Shown here one piece after another: positions 7,593 through 15,653 of a stretch of DNA of 64,000 nucleotides; position 1 is the stretch's first letter, and each line of letters opens with the position of its first letter. The stretch lies in NCBI GenBank assembly GCA_003246035.1, contig QKBP01000009.1:18424-82423 (forward strand), read 5' to 3'. Both the position numbers and the translations under genes were made by a program. The stretch is from Desulfuromonadaceae bacterium. Lineage in GTDB: Bacteria > Desulfobacterota > Desulfuromonadia > Desulfuromonadales > SZUA-401. Below the pieces are notes generated by a model. The model worked only from the letters and a program-made list of their open reading frames with translations, did no database searches and was not told where the DNA came from.

Positions 7593-8618
7593 TTAGCGGA
7601 TGACTTTCGTGGCGGCGGTGAGCGCCTGAAAAGGGACTGTAATCCCGAGGCGATGTGCTGCCTCGAGGTTGATTACCAGCTCGATGTTGCGTGCGTCGTG
7701 GCTAGCGAGGGTCTCGACGCGGGCACCCTCGAGAAGTTTGATGATGGCGAGGGCCGCCTGTTCCCCCTGATTTTCGCTGCTGGCCTCCAGGGAAACCAGT
7801 GCGCCATGGACCGAGGAGCCGCTCCCCGAGGAGATCACCGGCACCCCGAGGCTTTCGGCCTTGGCGAAAAGCGCATCGAGCTGTTCCTGGGAATAGATGC
7901 CGACCGGCAGGTAGAGAGCGCCGCGGACCTCTTCGAGAGGGCGCAGGCCGCTTGCAAACTCCGCAGCGGAGAGCACAAGCGAACGCGATCTCAAACCGTA
8001 AATCGAGGTCGCGCGGCTTATCTCGGCAAACTGGTAGGCCATCTCCGGGTCGTTCTCGAGGAAAACGGTAACCAGCTCGTACGGCTCAACGATCTCCGAG
8101 AAGACCTGGACCAAGGTTGCCAATGGGACAACGGACGTCGCACCGATGGCCTGTCGCCTTTCTCTGGGGGAGACCTGCGGGATCGACTCGAGGGGTGAAC
8201 TCCAGGGGGTGTGTAGTGAGGCAAAAACCACAGGGGTACGGCCCACCTCTTTCAGGGCGACTCGTGTCGCGGGCGCCCCCAGGGTTACGATGACTCTGGA
8301 ACCGGCGGCTTCGAGACGACGAGCGCTGTTGGCCCAGGAGATGTAGTCGGGGTTGGGGTGCTGGGGGATCAAGCGGAGCCGTTCGGCCCCATAGCCTTTT
8401 TGTCGCAGGGAGGTGGAAAGCGCCTGATAGACGCGTTGATAAGTGTCGTTAGGGGCACTGAAGATGACCCCGACCTGATCCGCGGCCGCAAACGCAAAAC
8501 CTGTCGACCCCAGCAGGGTCAACACGCAAAACAACAGAAGTATCCGCAGTGGGCAGGTCATGGCCAAAATCGGTATCCGTCCGAAAAACAGAGTGCGCGT
8601 TTGAGCATTAGAGTGCAA
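7593..8618 (-). CDS. ABC transporter substrate-binding protein (ABC_sub_bind family)
   Basis: Exported binding protein of the ABC_sub_bind (TrpX-like) family: residues after the signal follow the pattern QVGVIFS...Y.....AL..SL, then IVTLGAPATRVAL and the VVFASLHTP strand. A hydrophobic signal segment (RILLLFCVLTLLGS) precedes the AFAAAD cleavage region. The 341-residue frame starts with TTG at 8618; an ATG at 8561 (322 residues) puts the signal peptide at the very N-terminus and is more likely, but no good ribosome site marks either. It is the last gene of the mla-like operon, 43 bases (or 100) after mlaD. Such proteins usually serve amino-acid importers, so its partnership with MlaEFD is odd and unproven. 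Confidence 0.75.
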   Translation of the reverse strand: MHSNAQTRTLFFGRIPILAMTCPLRILLLFCVLTLLGSTGFAFAAADQVGVIFSAPNDTYQRVYQALSTSLRQKGYGAERLRLIPQHPNPDYISWANSARRLEAAGSRVIVTLGAPATRVALKEVGRTPVVFASLHTPWSSPLESIPQVSPRERRQAIGATSVVPLATLVQVFSEIVEPYELVTVFLENDPEMAYQFAEISRATSIYGLRSRSLVLSAAEFASGLRPLEEVRGALYLPVGIYSQEQLDALFAKAESLGVPVISSGSGSSVHGALVSLEASSENQGEQAALAIIKLLEGARVETLASHDARNIELVINLEAAHRLGITVPFQALTAATKVIR

Positions 8619-8661
8619 GAAACGTGCAAGCGCGGTTCTAGACGGGCTGCGGCCGACAGAT

Positions 8662-9750
8662 TCAGAACAGGGTACCGATTACGGTCCCGACAGCCGAGAT
8701 CGGGCCGGAGTCGCTCAGGCCGTCGGCGGCCTTTTCAACCTTACGTAAGGTTGTCCTCGCCTCGCGGTAAATATCGTCGTCGTTGACCAGTCGCCCCAGG
8801 GTTCCGTCACCATCGTCGATCTTGGTCGCGATACTGTTGACCCGGCTCATCATGTCGCGGGTCTCTAGATAGAGCGTATCATCGTTGACCAGCATCCCGA
8901 GACTCCCCTGCCCGCGATTCATCTTTTCTGCGATTTCGCGTATCTGAGCCAGCGCAACCACTCCCTCCTCGTAAAGAGCGTCGTCGACCAGCAGGCGACC
9001 GACCGTCCCCTCGCCCTGCTGAATTCGGCCGGTCACGTCCCGGAGGTTGGTGATCGTTGCGTGGATGTCGGCGTAGAGTTGATCGTCACTGAGAAGACGT
9101 CCCAGGCTCCCCTCGCCGTTGTTCAGCTTGACGGTAATCTCACGCAGGCCGCTGACGGCCTGCTGCAGGTCGAGGTAGAGCTGCTTGTCGTTCACCACCT
9201 GACCGAGCAGCCCCTCCCCCTCGTCGATCTTGCGGGTGATGCTCTCCAAATGTTCGGCTGTCCGGGACAGTTTTTCTCGGCTGTCTTCGATCAGGGCGCC
9301 GAGCCCCCCCAGGACGCGCTCCTGGTTCCGATCGATGTTGGCGATGACCTGGTCGATGTCGGCCATCTCGATACTCTGCACCAGGGATCCTTCCGGCAAC
9401 AGGTCCCCACTCGCATCGCCGAATTCCAGACCGAGAAACACCCCCCCGAGCAGATTCGTGCGGCGTACCGATGCAACCGTGCCGGTACGCACGATCGTGA
9501 GGTCGTTGACATAGAAGTCGACCTGGACCTTGTTGTGGTTGAGGCCGATCGCGATGACCTTCCCGACCTGGACCCCGGCGATGCGCACGGGGTCGCCGAT
9601 GTTCAGTCCGATGATCGATTGAAATTGGGACTTGAAGAGATACTTGTCCTCGAAAGGAGACCATTCCTCGACCATCTCGATCATCACGGCCAGAACGACC
9701 AGGGACAACAGAAAAAATATCCCCACCCTCTTCTCAATACTCAATGCCAT
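8662..9750 (-). CDS. mlaD: MlaD-family (MCE) lipid-transport protein with repeated tail
   Basis: Periplasmic, inner-membrane-anchored MCE-domain subunit of a phospholipid-type ABC transporter; 362 residues. A single N-terminal membrane helix (about residues 10-26) is followed by the MCE domain (about 35-130, with GLNIGDPVRIAGVQVGKV). The rest is a tail of five repeats that begin GEGLLG, GEGSLG, GEGTVG, GQGSLG and GDGTLG at residues 178, 212, 246, 280 and 314, exactly 34 apart, each with a DDxLY motif. The start ATG at 9750 is 4 bases after the mlaF stop; longer upstream starts would overlap mlaF. It works with MlaE and MlaF. Confidence 0.88.
   Translation of the reverse strand: MALSIEKRVGIFFLLSLVVLAVMIEMVEEWSPFEDKYLFKSQFQSIIGLNIGDPVRIAGVQVGKVIAIGLNHNKVQVDFYVNDLTIVRTGTVASVRRTNLLGGVFLGLEFGDASGDLLPEGSLVQSIEMADIDQVIANIDRNQERVLGGLGALIEDSREKLSRTAEHLESITRKIDEGEGLLGQVVNDKQLYLDLQQAVSGLREITVKLNNGEGSLGRLLSDDQLYADIHATITNLRDVTGRIQQGEGTVGRLLVDDALYEEGVVALAQIREIAEKMNRGQGSLGMLVNDDTLYLETRDMMSRVNSIATKIDDGDGTLGRLVNDDDIYREARTTLRKVEKAADGLSDSGPISAVGTVIGTLF
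8709..9219 (-). repeat. Five 102-bp coding repeats in mlaD
   Basis: Protein-level repeat unit of 34 residues with pattern G-[EQD]-G-x-[LV]-G-x-[LV]-[LV]-x-D-[DK]-x-[LI]-Y, five copies without a single insertion or deletion between the start points. DNA copies are diverged, so the array is old and held by selection. Confidence 0.85.
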
Positions 9751-9754
9751 AGGT

Positions 9755-10606
9755 CTATCCCTGGTTGATACCCTTGGTCGTCGTGTAAATAAAATTGCGC
9801 ACGACCGGGTTGTCACTCTCTTTAATCTGCTTCGGGGTGCCGATCTCCACAATTTTTCCATCATGGATCATGGCGACACGATCGGCGAGAAACAGTGCAA
9901 AGTTAAGGTCGTGGCTGACGATAATGGTGGTCAGCTTCACTTCCTGCTTGAGGCTCATAATAACCTTGGCGAGCTCGTCCGAGGTCACCGGATCGAGTTC
10001 TGCCGTCGGCTCATCGTACAGGATCAGGTCCGGATTCATCGCCAACGAGCGAGCAATGGCGACGCGTTTTTTCATCCCCCCGGAAAGTTCCGAGGTCTGG
10101 AGCCCTTCTTTCCCTTCCAGGCCGACCAGACGCAGTTTCCGGCGGATGATCCTGCGTATCCTCGGCTCCGGGCAGATGCGCTTCTCCCTCAGCCACAAAC
10201 CGACATTTTCCCCGACGGTGAGCGAGTTGAACAGTGCCGACGTCTGAAAAACCATGCTGTAGCGGAAGTTCCGCTTTATCCCTTTGGCCGCATCGTCATA
10301 AATATCGTGCCCATCGATCAGAACCCTGCCGCTATCGGGATCGAGGAGGCGGACAACGTGCTTGAGGAGGACGCTCTTCCCAGTCCCGGAGGGGCCGATA
10401 ATGCAAAAGGTTTCACCGGCCTCGATATCGAGGTTGATATCCTTGAGCACCTTGCTGCCGTTGAAGGACTTGTTGAGGTGCTCGATCCGGACGCCCACAC
10501 CTCGCGGTTCTCCGTAATCCGTGATCTCCTCTTCACCGTGCCGCAGCAGGGTTCGAAGCTGCTCGGCAAGTCGCCCCCAAAATGGCTTGATCGTCGCTGT
10601 GGTCAT
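9755..10606 (-). CDS. mlaF: MlaF-type ABC transporter ATP-binding protein
   Basis: Cytosolic ATPase driving MCE-type lipid transport; 283 residues. Walker A is GPSGTGKS, the Q-loop is MVFQTSALF, the ABC signature is LSGGMKKR, Walker B is LILYDEPTAELDP and the switch His is in IIVSHD. An N-terminal extension of about 35 residues precedes the ATPase core, longer than in E. coli MlaF. It starts 3 bases after the mlaE stop with no clear ribosome site, so coupling to mlaE translation is likely. Confidence 0.92.
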   Translation of the reverse strand: MTTATIKPFWGRLAEQLRTLLRHGEEEITDYGEPRGVGVRIEHLNKSFNGSKVLKDINLDIEAGETFCIIGPSGTGKSVLLKHVVRLLDPDSGRVLIDGHDIYDDAAKGIKRNFRYSMVFQTSALFNSLTVGENVGLWLREKRICPEPRIRRIIRRKLRLVGLEGKEGLQTSELSGGMKKRVAIARSLAMNPDLILYDEPTAELDPVTSDELAKVIMSLKQEVKLTTIIVSHDLNFALFLADRVAMIHDGKIVEIGTPKQIKESDNPVVRNFIYTTTKGINQG

Positions 10607-10609
10607 AAG

Positions 10610-11377
10610 TCACATCATCAGGCGGGTGATGAAATAATTGGCCACCATGATCAGCATGAACGACATAACCACCGAGCGCGTCGTCGACTCACCGATCCCG
10701 CGCGCGCCTCCGGTAGTCTTGAAGCCGACATAGCAACCGACATGGGCGATAATCCCGCCGAAACAGAAGGCTTTCAGTAGCCCCTTGAGAATATCCAACC
10801 CCTCCAGGGACCGGGTCAAGTTCTCGAAATAGACATTGACCGGCACGTTAATCCGCGGGTTGACGCTGCTGACCAGGCTCCCGCCTAGAATGCCGATAAA
10901 AATCGCGAAGATGACCAGGAGCGGTACGGCAATGAGGCAGGCCAGCAGGCGCGGCATGGCGAGGTAGCGGATAGGGCTGATCTCCAGGGTCTTGAGGGCA
11001 TCGATTTCCTCGTAAACCTGCATCGCGCCGACCTCGGCGGCCATCGCCGAACCGACACGCCCCGCCACCAGCAGGCTCGTCATGACCGGACCGAGCTCCT
11101 TGACCATCGACAGGCCGACGATCGATCCGATGGCTTCCTGGGTGCCGTATTCGACCAGTTCAGAACCGGTTTGCAAGGCCAGAACCATGCCGACGAAAAA
11201 GGCCATCAGCGAGGAGACCGGCATCGTGTCGATGCCGATATTGCTGACCTGGCGCAGGATCACGGGGAAATTGCGCGGCGCCTCCTTGAAGAAGTACAGA
11301 GTCTTCGCGAGTTGCGCCAGCATCTCGCCCGTCACCTGTGCAAGGTGCAGTATGTTTCGTCCCAGGTATTCGACCAT
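10610..11377 (-). CDS. mlaE: MlaE-type ABC transporter permease
   Basis: Inner-membrane permease of the MlaE family (255 residues, several hydrophobic helices). The family core is visible: FFVGMVLALQTGSEL, the ELGPVMTSLLVAGRVGSAMAAEVGAM coupling region and the C-terminal GGARGIGESTTRSVV. The ATG lies 1 base after the stop of the secreted repeat protein, and the sequence before it is almost all T and C, with no ribosome site, so initiation probably depends on ribosomes ending the upstream gene. That ties the dose of the permease to the repeat protein. Confidence 0.92.
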   Translation of the reverse strand: MVEYLGRNILHLAQVTGEMLAQLAKTLYFFKEAPRNFPVILRQVSNIGIDTMPVSSLMAFFVGMVLALQTGSELVEYGTQEAIGSIVGLSMVKELGPVMTSLLVAGRVGSAMAAEVGAMQVYEEIDALKTLEISPIRYLAMPRLLACLIAVPLLVIFAIFIGILGGSLVSSVNPRINVPVNVYFENLTRSLEGLDILKGLLKAFCFGGIIAHVGCYVGFKTTGGARGIGESTTRSVVMSFMLIMVANYFITRLMM

Positions 11378-11378
11378 A

Positions 11379-12803
11379 TCAGAAAAAGAAAAAGCTCAAA
11401 CGCGAGCGTCCGTTGTCGTGGCGATAGCGGATCAACCCTTTCAGGATACCAAAATTGATCTTATCGCCTTCGCGACGATAATCAAAGAGCGGAAATAGCT
11501 CCCTGGCGACATCGTCCCCACGGCGCTCCTGCCAGTACAGATTCCAGAGCACACTGACCGCGGAATTTCCGTAGCTGTCCCAGCGCCGGGCATAAAGGCG
11601 CCAGAGCGGTTCCCAGTTCCTCTCAAGCGCAGGAGTCTCCGGGAAAATCGGATCGAGCAGAGAGAGAAACCGCAACTCTCTCACCTCGCCGTGGCGGATA
11701 AAGGAGAACAACGGCCAGAAGGCGCTGTGTTGACGCAGCACCGTGTCGGTAGCTGGGTCTGTTTCAACACTGTGCCCGTAGAGAAAGAAGAGGACCCGAT
11801 GACGACGGCGATGGTAATCGGCCGCGTCCGATTCCTCGAATTTGTAGATCGGCCAGAGTACCCAGCGCTTATGGTTGTTCCGGAACCTCTCGTCGGAATA
11901 AAACGGCAGGAAACGGTTGGCCTGTTTCCCCTCCCCTCGACTAACACGCACCAGCGGCCAGGGGAGATCCCACTCACGGTAGCCATCACGCGAGTCCTCG
12001 CGGTAGGCGAAGAACGGCCACAGTACGGTATGCTCCACAAGCTGCGGCTCGTTACGATACAGATAGAACGGGAAATAGGCCCTGCGCGCGGGCACATAGC
12101 GCCCTTCACGGTATTCGTCACGGAGCACGCAGAACGGCCAGAGCACGAATCGTTCACGATAGGCCTGGTCACGGCGACCATGACCGTAAAGCGGCCAGAC
12201 GCCCCAACCGGTCTCGTTGTCCGGGCCTTTTTTCCAGGAGACAATCGGCCACAGCAGGTTATGCGTTATGGTCTCTTCGGGACGCGTCGTGCGGCTGTAA
12301 AGGGGGAAAAGCGCAAAATCGATGGTCCGTCGTCCGAAACGATTTTCCAGGTGCCCGCCCACCGGGAAAAGCGCCAACTCGTTACCTCGGCGATCCGATT
12401 GACGGTAAAAAACCAACGGGAAGAGCATGAAGGAGCTCTCGTCGGGGGCCGAGGTGTTGTGGATCAGGCCGAACGTGCGCGAGGTCGTGGTGTCGCTCTC
12501 GTGAATGCGCTGATACACGGGGAAGAGAAACTCGGTCAGCGAGGCATCCCTTCGCCTATCGCTGGCTCGGTACCATAACGGGCGCAGGGCGAACTCATGC
12601 TCCGTCTCCTTGACCTCATCCTTGATCAACGGTCCGAAAAGATGCAGGCTGCGGTAATCCACCTCGGGGGAACTGCGATAATCGACCAGGGGCCAGAGAG
12701 AAAAAATGCGCCCTGGCGAGCCCCCGTCAGCCAGGGCTTGAGACGGCGCCATCAGCGGTATGACGAGTAGCAGAGCCGTGAAAAAAAAAGGAACGCTTCG
12801 CAT
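11379..12803 (-). CDS. Secreted aromatic-Pro repeat protein, possibly an outer-membrane beta protein
   Basis: 474 residues, no named family recognised. A signal peptide (MRSVPFFFTALLLVIPLMAP, cut near ALA-DGG) is followed by about 18 copies of a motif [LVF]-[WF]-P-[LFIV]-[YFV] (for example LWPLV, LFPVY, LFPLY, VWPLY, YFPFY, LWPIY, FWPLF), with prolines at 38, 58, 75, 95, 129, 147, 167, 186, 204, 223, 245, 263, 283, 300, 318, 364 and 438. Most spacing is 17-22 residues, with charged Arg/Asp/Glu turns between. The chain ends in four Phe, like outer-membrane barrel C-termini. It is cotranscribed with and directly precedes mlaE. An all-beta surface or periplasmic structure is likely; the lipid-transport link is inferred from context. 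Confidence 0.8.
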   Translation of the reverse strand: MRSVPFFFTALLLVIPLMAPSQALADGGSPGRIFSLWPLVDYRSSPEVDYRSLHLFGPLIKDEVKETEHEFALRPLWYRASDRRRDASLTEFLFPVYQRIHESDTTTSRTFGLIHNTSAPDESSFMLFPLVFYRQSDRRGNELALFPVGGHLENRFGRRTIDFALFPLYSRTTRPEETITHNLLWPIVSWKKGPDNETGWGVWPLYGHGRRDQAYRERFVLWPFCVLRDEYREGRYVPARRAYFPFYLYRNEPQLVEHTVLWPFFAYREDSRDGYREWDLPWPLVRVSRGEGKQANRFLPFYSDERFRNNHKRWVLWPIYKFEESDAADYHRRRHRVLFFLYGHSVETDPATDTVLRQHSAFWPLFSFIRHGEVRELRFLSLLDPIFPETPALERNWEPLWRLYARRWDSYGNSAVSVLWNLYWQERRGDDVARELFPLFDYRREGDKINFGILKGLIRYRHDNGRSRLSFFFF

Positions 12804-12808
12804 CGCCC

Positions 12809-12943
12809 CTAGCTCTCTTCAGGCTTGCTGTTCTTCTCCTTCGACGTGGACGAGCCTCCCCTGCGAGCCAGGAACAGGCAACCGTAGATGATCCCGAACA
12901 CGACCAGGATAAAGAGGACATCCCCGAACGACACGTTACTCAT
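12809..12943 (-). CDS. 44-residue single-span membrane peptide
   Basis: Small ORF MSNVSFGD... with one membrane helix (about residues 9-27, FILVVFGIIYGCLFL) and a short charged tail rich in Lys, Ser and Glu. Its ATG overlaps the last codons of the TPR gene by 8 bases, and its stop lies 5 bases before the repeat-protein ATG, so it is set tightly into the operon. This fit, rather than homology, is the evidence that it is real. It might stabilise or tether a transporter component; that is a guess. Confidence 0.65.
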   Translation of the reverse strand: MSNVSFGDVLFILVVFGIIYGCLFLARRGGSSTSKEKNSKPEES

Positions 12944-13895
12944 CGCTGCCTCCGTCGATGATGCGCTCACGCCCTTCGAGCGCCAACTGATATCCCGGAT
13001 CGAGTTCCAGGGCCTCCTCGAATGCGACCAGCGCTCCGGGGGCATCCCCGAGTCGCTCCCGGCACACACCGATCATGTAGGGGACCTGTACGCACTGGAA
13101 ATAATCGACCAGGCGTCCCTGCTCGGCGATCGGTTCGAGCAGTCCGAGTGCTTCGGCGTAGTCACCCTGTCCCGCTTCAATCAGTGCGAGCCCGACCGTC
13201 TCCATCTCGTCGAGCAAGGCGACCGGTGGCTGGTGATCCAGAGTTGCGATCCGTTCCTTGAGCTGCACGGCCAGCACCGTCTGTCCGGAATCTAACAACT
13301 CGATTGCCGTCAGCCAGTTTCTACGGGCGCCTGGGAAATCTCCCAGCAAAAAGTCGAGCTCTGCCAGCAGGTTAAAGACCGACACGTCGTGCATGCCGAG
13401 CTTGAGCGCCCGGGTGAGGAAACCGTGTGCGGCCAGCAGGTGCTTGCGGGCCCGGGCAAACTCGGCAACCTCATGGAGCATTTCAAAGCAGGTCTGCCCG
13501 AGCAGGAAGGAAAGACCGACATTCCCGGGATCGAGCAAACTCAGAATTTTGAGCAGGTTGATCTTTCTCTGCAGGTACGCTGCAGAGACGTCACGGGCGT
13601 CAAGCATGACCGCGTGGGAGCCGATATCGGCGATATAATGCGGATACGCATCGCGCAGCAACTCGGCGTACTGGCGATTGTTGTCACAATCGGGGAAACG
13701 CCGGAGATAATCATAGACCCCCTCGCCGATCGCAGCGACCGAGGGTTCACCCTCGTCAAGGTGGCGGGGGTAGACGGGAAGAGGCACCTGGGGGAGCGGG
13801 ACTTCCTGCTGTTCGGGTCCGACCGTCACCGAGGCCGAGGGTGACGGCGTCCAGAATGCAAACTCTTCGTAATTTTCGACAATTGGATCACTCAT
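12936..13895 (-). CDS. TPR-repeat protein, first gene of the mla-like operon
   Basis: 319-residue soluble protein without a signal peptide. The N-terminal 55 residues are acidic and proline-rich; the rest is helical with TPR-like units, clearest at LLAELDFLLGDFPGARRNWLTAIELL and at the end (GDAPGALVAFEEALELDPGYQLA). It likely acts as a cytosolic scaffold. The ATG at 13895 is chosen because AGGGAA lies just before it; an ATG at 13913 sits inside the promoter -10 box. Its stop overlaps the next small gene. Function unknown beyond the operon context. Confidence 0.78.
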   Translation of the reverse strand: MSDPIVENYEEFAFWTPSPSASVTVGPEQQEVPLPQVPLPVYPRHLDEGEPSVAAIGEGVYDYLRRFPDCDNNRQYAELLRDAYPHYIADIGSHAVMLDARDVSAAYLQRKINLLKILSLLDPGNVGLSFLLGQTCFEMLHEVAEFARARKHLLAAHGFLTRALKLGMHDVSVFNLLAELDFLLGDFPGARRNWLTAIELLDSGQTVLAVQLKERIATLDHQPPVALLDEMETVGLALIEAGQGDYAEALGLLEPIAEQGRLVDYFQCVQVPYMIGVCRERLGDAPGALVAFEEALELDPGYQLALEGRERIIDGGSDE

Positions 13896-13911
13896 GACGA
13901 TTCCCTGCGGC

Positions 13912-13941
13912 ATTATGAAGGAGCGCTGCGGAAGCTGTCAA
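13912..13941 (-). promoter_or_regulatory. Promoter of the TPR/mla-like operon
   Basis: On the minus strand TTGACA (13936-13941), an 18-base spacer and CATAAT (13912-13917). Transcription should begin about 10 bases before the TPR-protein ATG at 13895, giving an unusually short leader that just contains AGGGAA. Confidence 0.65.
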
Positions 13942-13956
13942 CACGCAGGACATAAA

Positions 13957-13983
13957 GAAAAAGGTGGAGTCGAAACTCCACCT
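13957..13983 (-). terminator. Terminator of tRNA-Gln
   Basis: Perfect 9-bp stem AGGTGGAGT / ACTCCACCT with loop CGAA/TTCG, followed on the minus strand by TTTTTCTTT. It separates tRNA-Gln from the TPR/mla-like operon. Confidence 0.85.
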
Positions 13984-14037
13984 CGGTGCCCCCCCTCGGG
14001 AGAGCGGTATCTCGATACGGCAAACGCCGTTGAATTC

Positions 14038-14112
14038 TGGCTGGGGCGCGAGGATTCGAACCTCGGAATGTTGGAGTCAGAGTCCAATGCCTTACCGCTT
14101 GGCGACGCCCCA
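14038..14112 (-). tRNA. tRNA-Gln (anticodon CTG)
   Basis: 75 bases with encoded CCA. Acceptor stem TGGGGCG/CGCCCCA, anticodon stem TTGGA/TCCAA around loop CTCTGAC, so anticodon CTG for CAG codons. Directly downstream of gltX with its own promoter. Confidence 0.95.
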
Positions 14113-14129
14113 ATGTCTAGAGAAGCTGT

Positions 14130-14158
14130 CTTTTAGCAGACCTTTGCAGGCGGGTCAA
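14130..14158 (-). promoter_or_regulatory. Promoter of tRNA-Gln
   Basis: On the minus strand TTGACC (14153-14158), a 17-base spacer and TAAAAG (14130-14135), 18 bases before the mature tRNA. The -35 box overlaps the end of gltX. Confidence 0.55.
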
Positions 14159-15564
14159 GGGTTTAATGCCACCAGATGCCGGACCGCGGCTTCGAGGCGA
14201 CGCAGGGTCTCTTCGCGCCCGAGAACGGCCATCACCTCGTACAGGCTCGGGCTTTGGGTGACCCCCGTCAGGGCAACCCGGACACTCGGACCGACCTTCC
14301 CCATCTTCAAATCGAGCTCTTCGAGCGTCGTCTGGAACGCCGCCTCGATCGACGCTGCGTCAAAACCGACGAGCGCACGCAGGTTGCGGACCAGACACTC
14401 GAGTACGGGGCGCTTGTCTTCTGTCAGGAACTTGGCCTCCGCCTCGGGGTCGTAGACCACCTCCTGCAGGTAGTACATGCGGGCACCCTCGGCAAGCTCC
14501 TTCACGGTCCGTCCGCGCTCCTGCAGCGTGGCGACGGCGGCGGACAGGTCAGGGCCTCGGGACGTGTCGATCCCGTCCTGGTCGAGGAACTCCTTGACCA
14601 GCCCTGCCAGGCGCTGCGGATCGCCGTTCTTGATGTAATGGGCATTGAGCCAAAGGAGCTTGTCGGGGTTGAAGACCCCCGCCGAGCGCCCGACATTCTC
14701 GAGGGAGAATTTCTCGATCAGATCCGCCATCGAGAAGATCTCCTCGTCCCCGAACGACCAGCCGAGACGCACCAGGTAGTTGACCATCGCCTCGGGGAGG
14801 TAGCCCATCTCGCGGTACGCCATCACCGACGTCGCGCCGTGACGCTTGGAGAGGCGGGACTTGTCCGCACCGAGAATCATCGGCACGTGGGCAAACTCGG
14901 GGACCGGGTAACCGAGAGCTTCGTAGAGTTGGATCTGGCGCGGCGTATTGTTGATATGGTCATCACCGCGGACCACCAGGTTGATCTCCATGGTGGCGTC
15001 GTCGATCACGACTACGAAGTTGTAGGTCGGGGTGCCGTCCGTGCGCTGGATGATCAGGTCATCAAGTTCCTGGTTCTGGAAGGCGATGCGCCCCTTGATG
15101 CGGTCGACGAAGGCCGTTTCGCCCTCCTGGGGGGCCTTGAAACGAATGACGTAAGGGCTCCCCTCAGGGTGGTCGGTGCGCTCGCGGCAGGTCCCGTCGT
15201 ACTTCGGCTTGAGGCCCGCCTTCATCGCCTGATCGCGTTTTTGCTCGAGTTCTTCGGGCGAGCAGGTGCAGCGATAGGCCTTGCCGGCGGCGAGCAGTTC
15301 GTCGACCTTGGCGCGATAGAGATCGAAGCGTTGCGACTGGTAAAAGGGCCCCTCGTCACAGTGCAGTCCCAGCCAGTCCATCGCCTGCAGGATCGCGTCG
15401 ACCGACTCCTGGGTAGAGCGGACCACGTCGGTATCCTCGATGCGCAGGACAAACGTACCGCCCTGCTTGCGGGCCAGCAGATAATTAAAGAGTGCGGTGC
15501 GGGCACCGCCGATATGGAGATACCCGGTGGGACTGGGGGCGAAACGGACTCTAAGCTTGGACAT
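14155..15564 (-). CDS. gltX: Glutamate--tRNA ligase
   Basis: Class I synthetase, 469 residues. The HIGH-type motif is HIGG in [21 protein letters not shown] is RLSKRHG, and the zinc-binding region [10 protein letters not shown]...YDGTC is present. It attaches glutamate to tRNA-Glu; in organisms without GlnRS the same enzyme also charges tRNA-Gln, later amidated by GatCAB. The tRNA-Gln gene next to it makes that worth testing but does not show it. ATG follows AGGAGTAGAGG. It stands alone with a promoter at 15611-15639. Confidence 0.97.
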   Translation of the reverse strand: MSKLRVRFAPSPTGYLHIGGARTALFNYLLARKQGGTFVLRIEDTDVVRSTQESVDAILQAMDWLGLHCDEGPFYQSQRFDLYRAKVDELLAAGKAYRCTCSPEELEQKRDQAMKAGLKPKYDGTCRERTDHPEGSPYVIRFKAPQEGETAFVDRIKGRIAFQNQELDDLIIQRTDGTPTYNFVVVIDDATMEINLVVRGDDHINNTPRQIQLYEALGYPVPEFAHVPMILGADKSRLSKRHGATSVMAYREMGYLPEAMVNYLVRLGWSFGDEEIFSMADLIEKFSLENVGRSAGVFNPDKLLWLNAHYIKNGDPQRLAGLVKEFLDQDGIDTSRGPDLSAAVATLQERGRTVKELAEGARMYYLQEVVYDPEAEAKFLTEDKRPVLECLVRNLRALVGFDAASIEAAFQTTLEELDLKMGKVGPSVRVALTGVTQSPSLYEVMAVLGREETLRRLEAAVRHLVALNP

Positions 15565-15610
15565 CCTCTACTCCTGGGACCGGTCAGGCGACGGTCATGG
15601 TAAAGCGCTG

Positions 15611-15639
15611 TTTATAATCCAGCTGTCGGGGAATGGCAA
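15611..15639 (-). promoter_or_regulatory. Promoter of gltX
   Basis: On the minus strand TTGCCA (15634-15639), 17 bases, TATAAA (15611-15616); each box matches the consensus at 5 of 6 bases. Confidence 0.65.
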
Positions 15640-15653
15640 GCCCTGAGAGTCGG

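Noticed and set aside
9061..9768. Plus-strand frame over mlaD
   Set aside because: Asp/Val/Leu-rich shadow of the repeat region; its apparent regularity comes from the mlaD repeats.
13964..14455. Plus-strand frame across tRNA-Gln
   Set aside because: Runs through a tRNA and the 3' end of gltX; no start signal.
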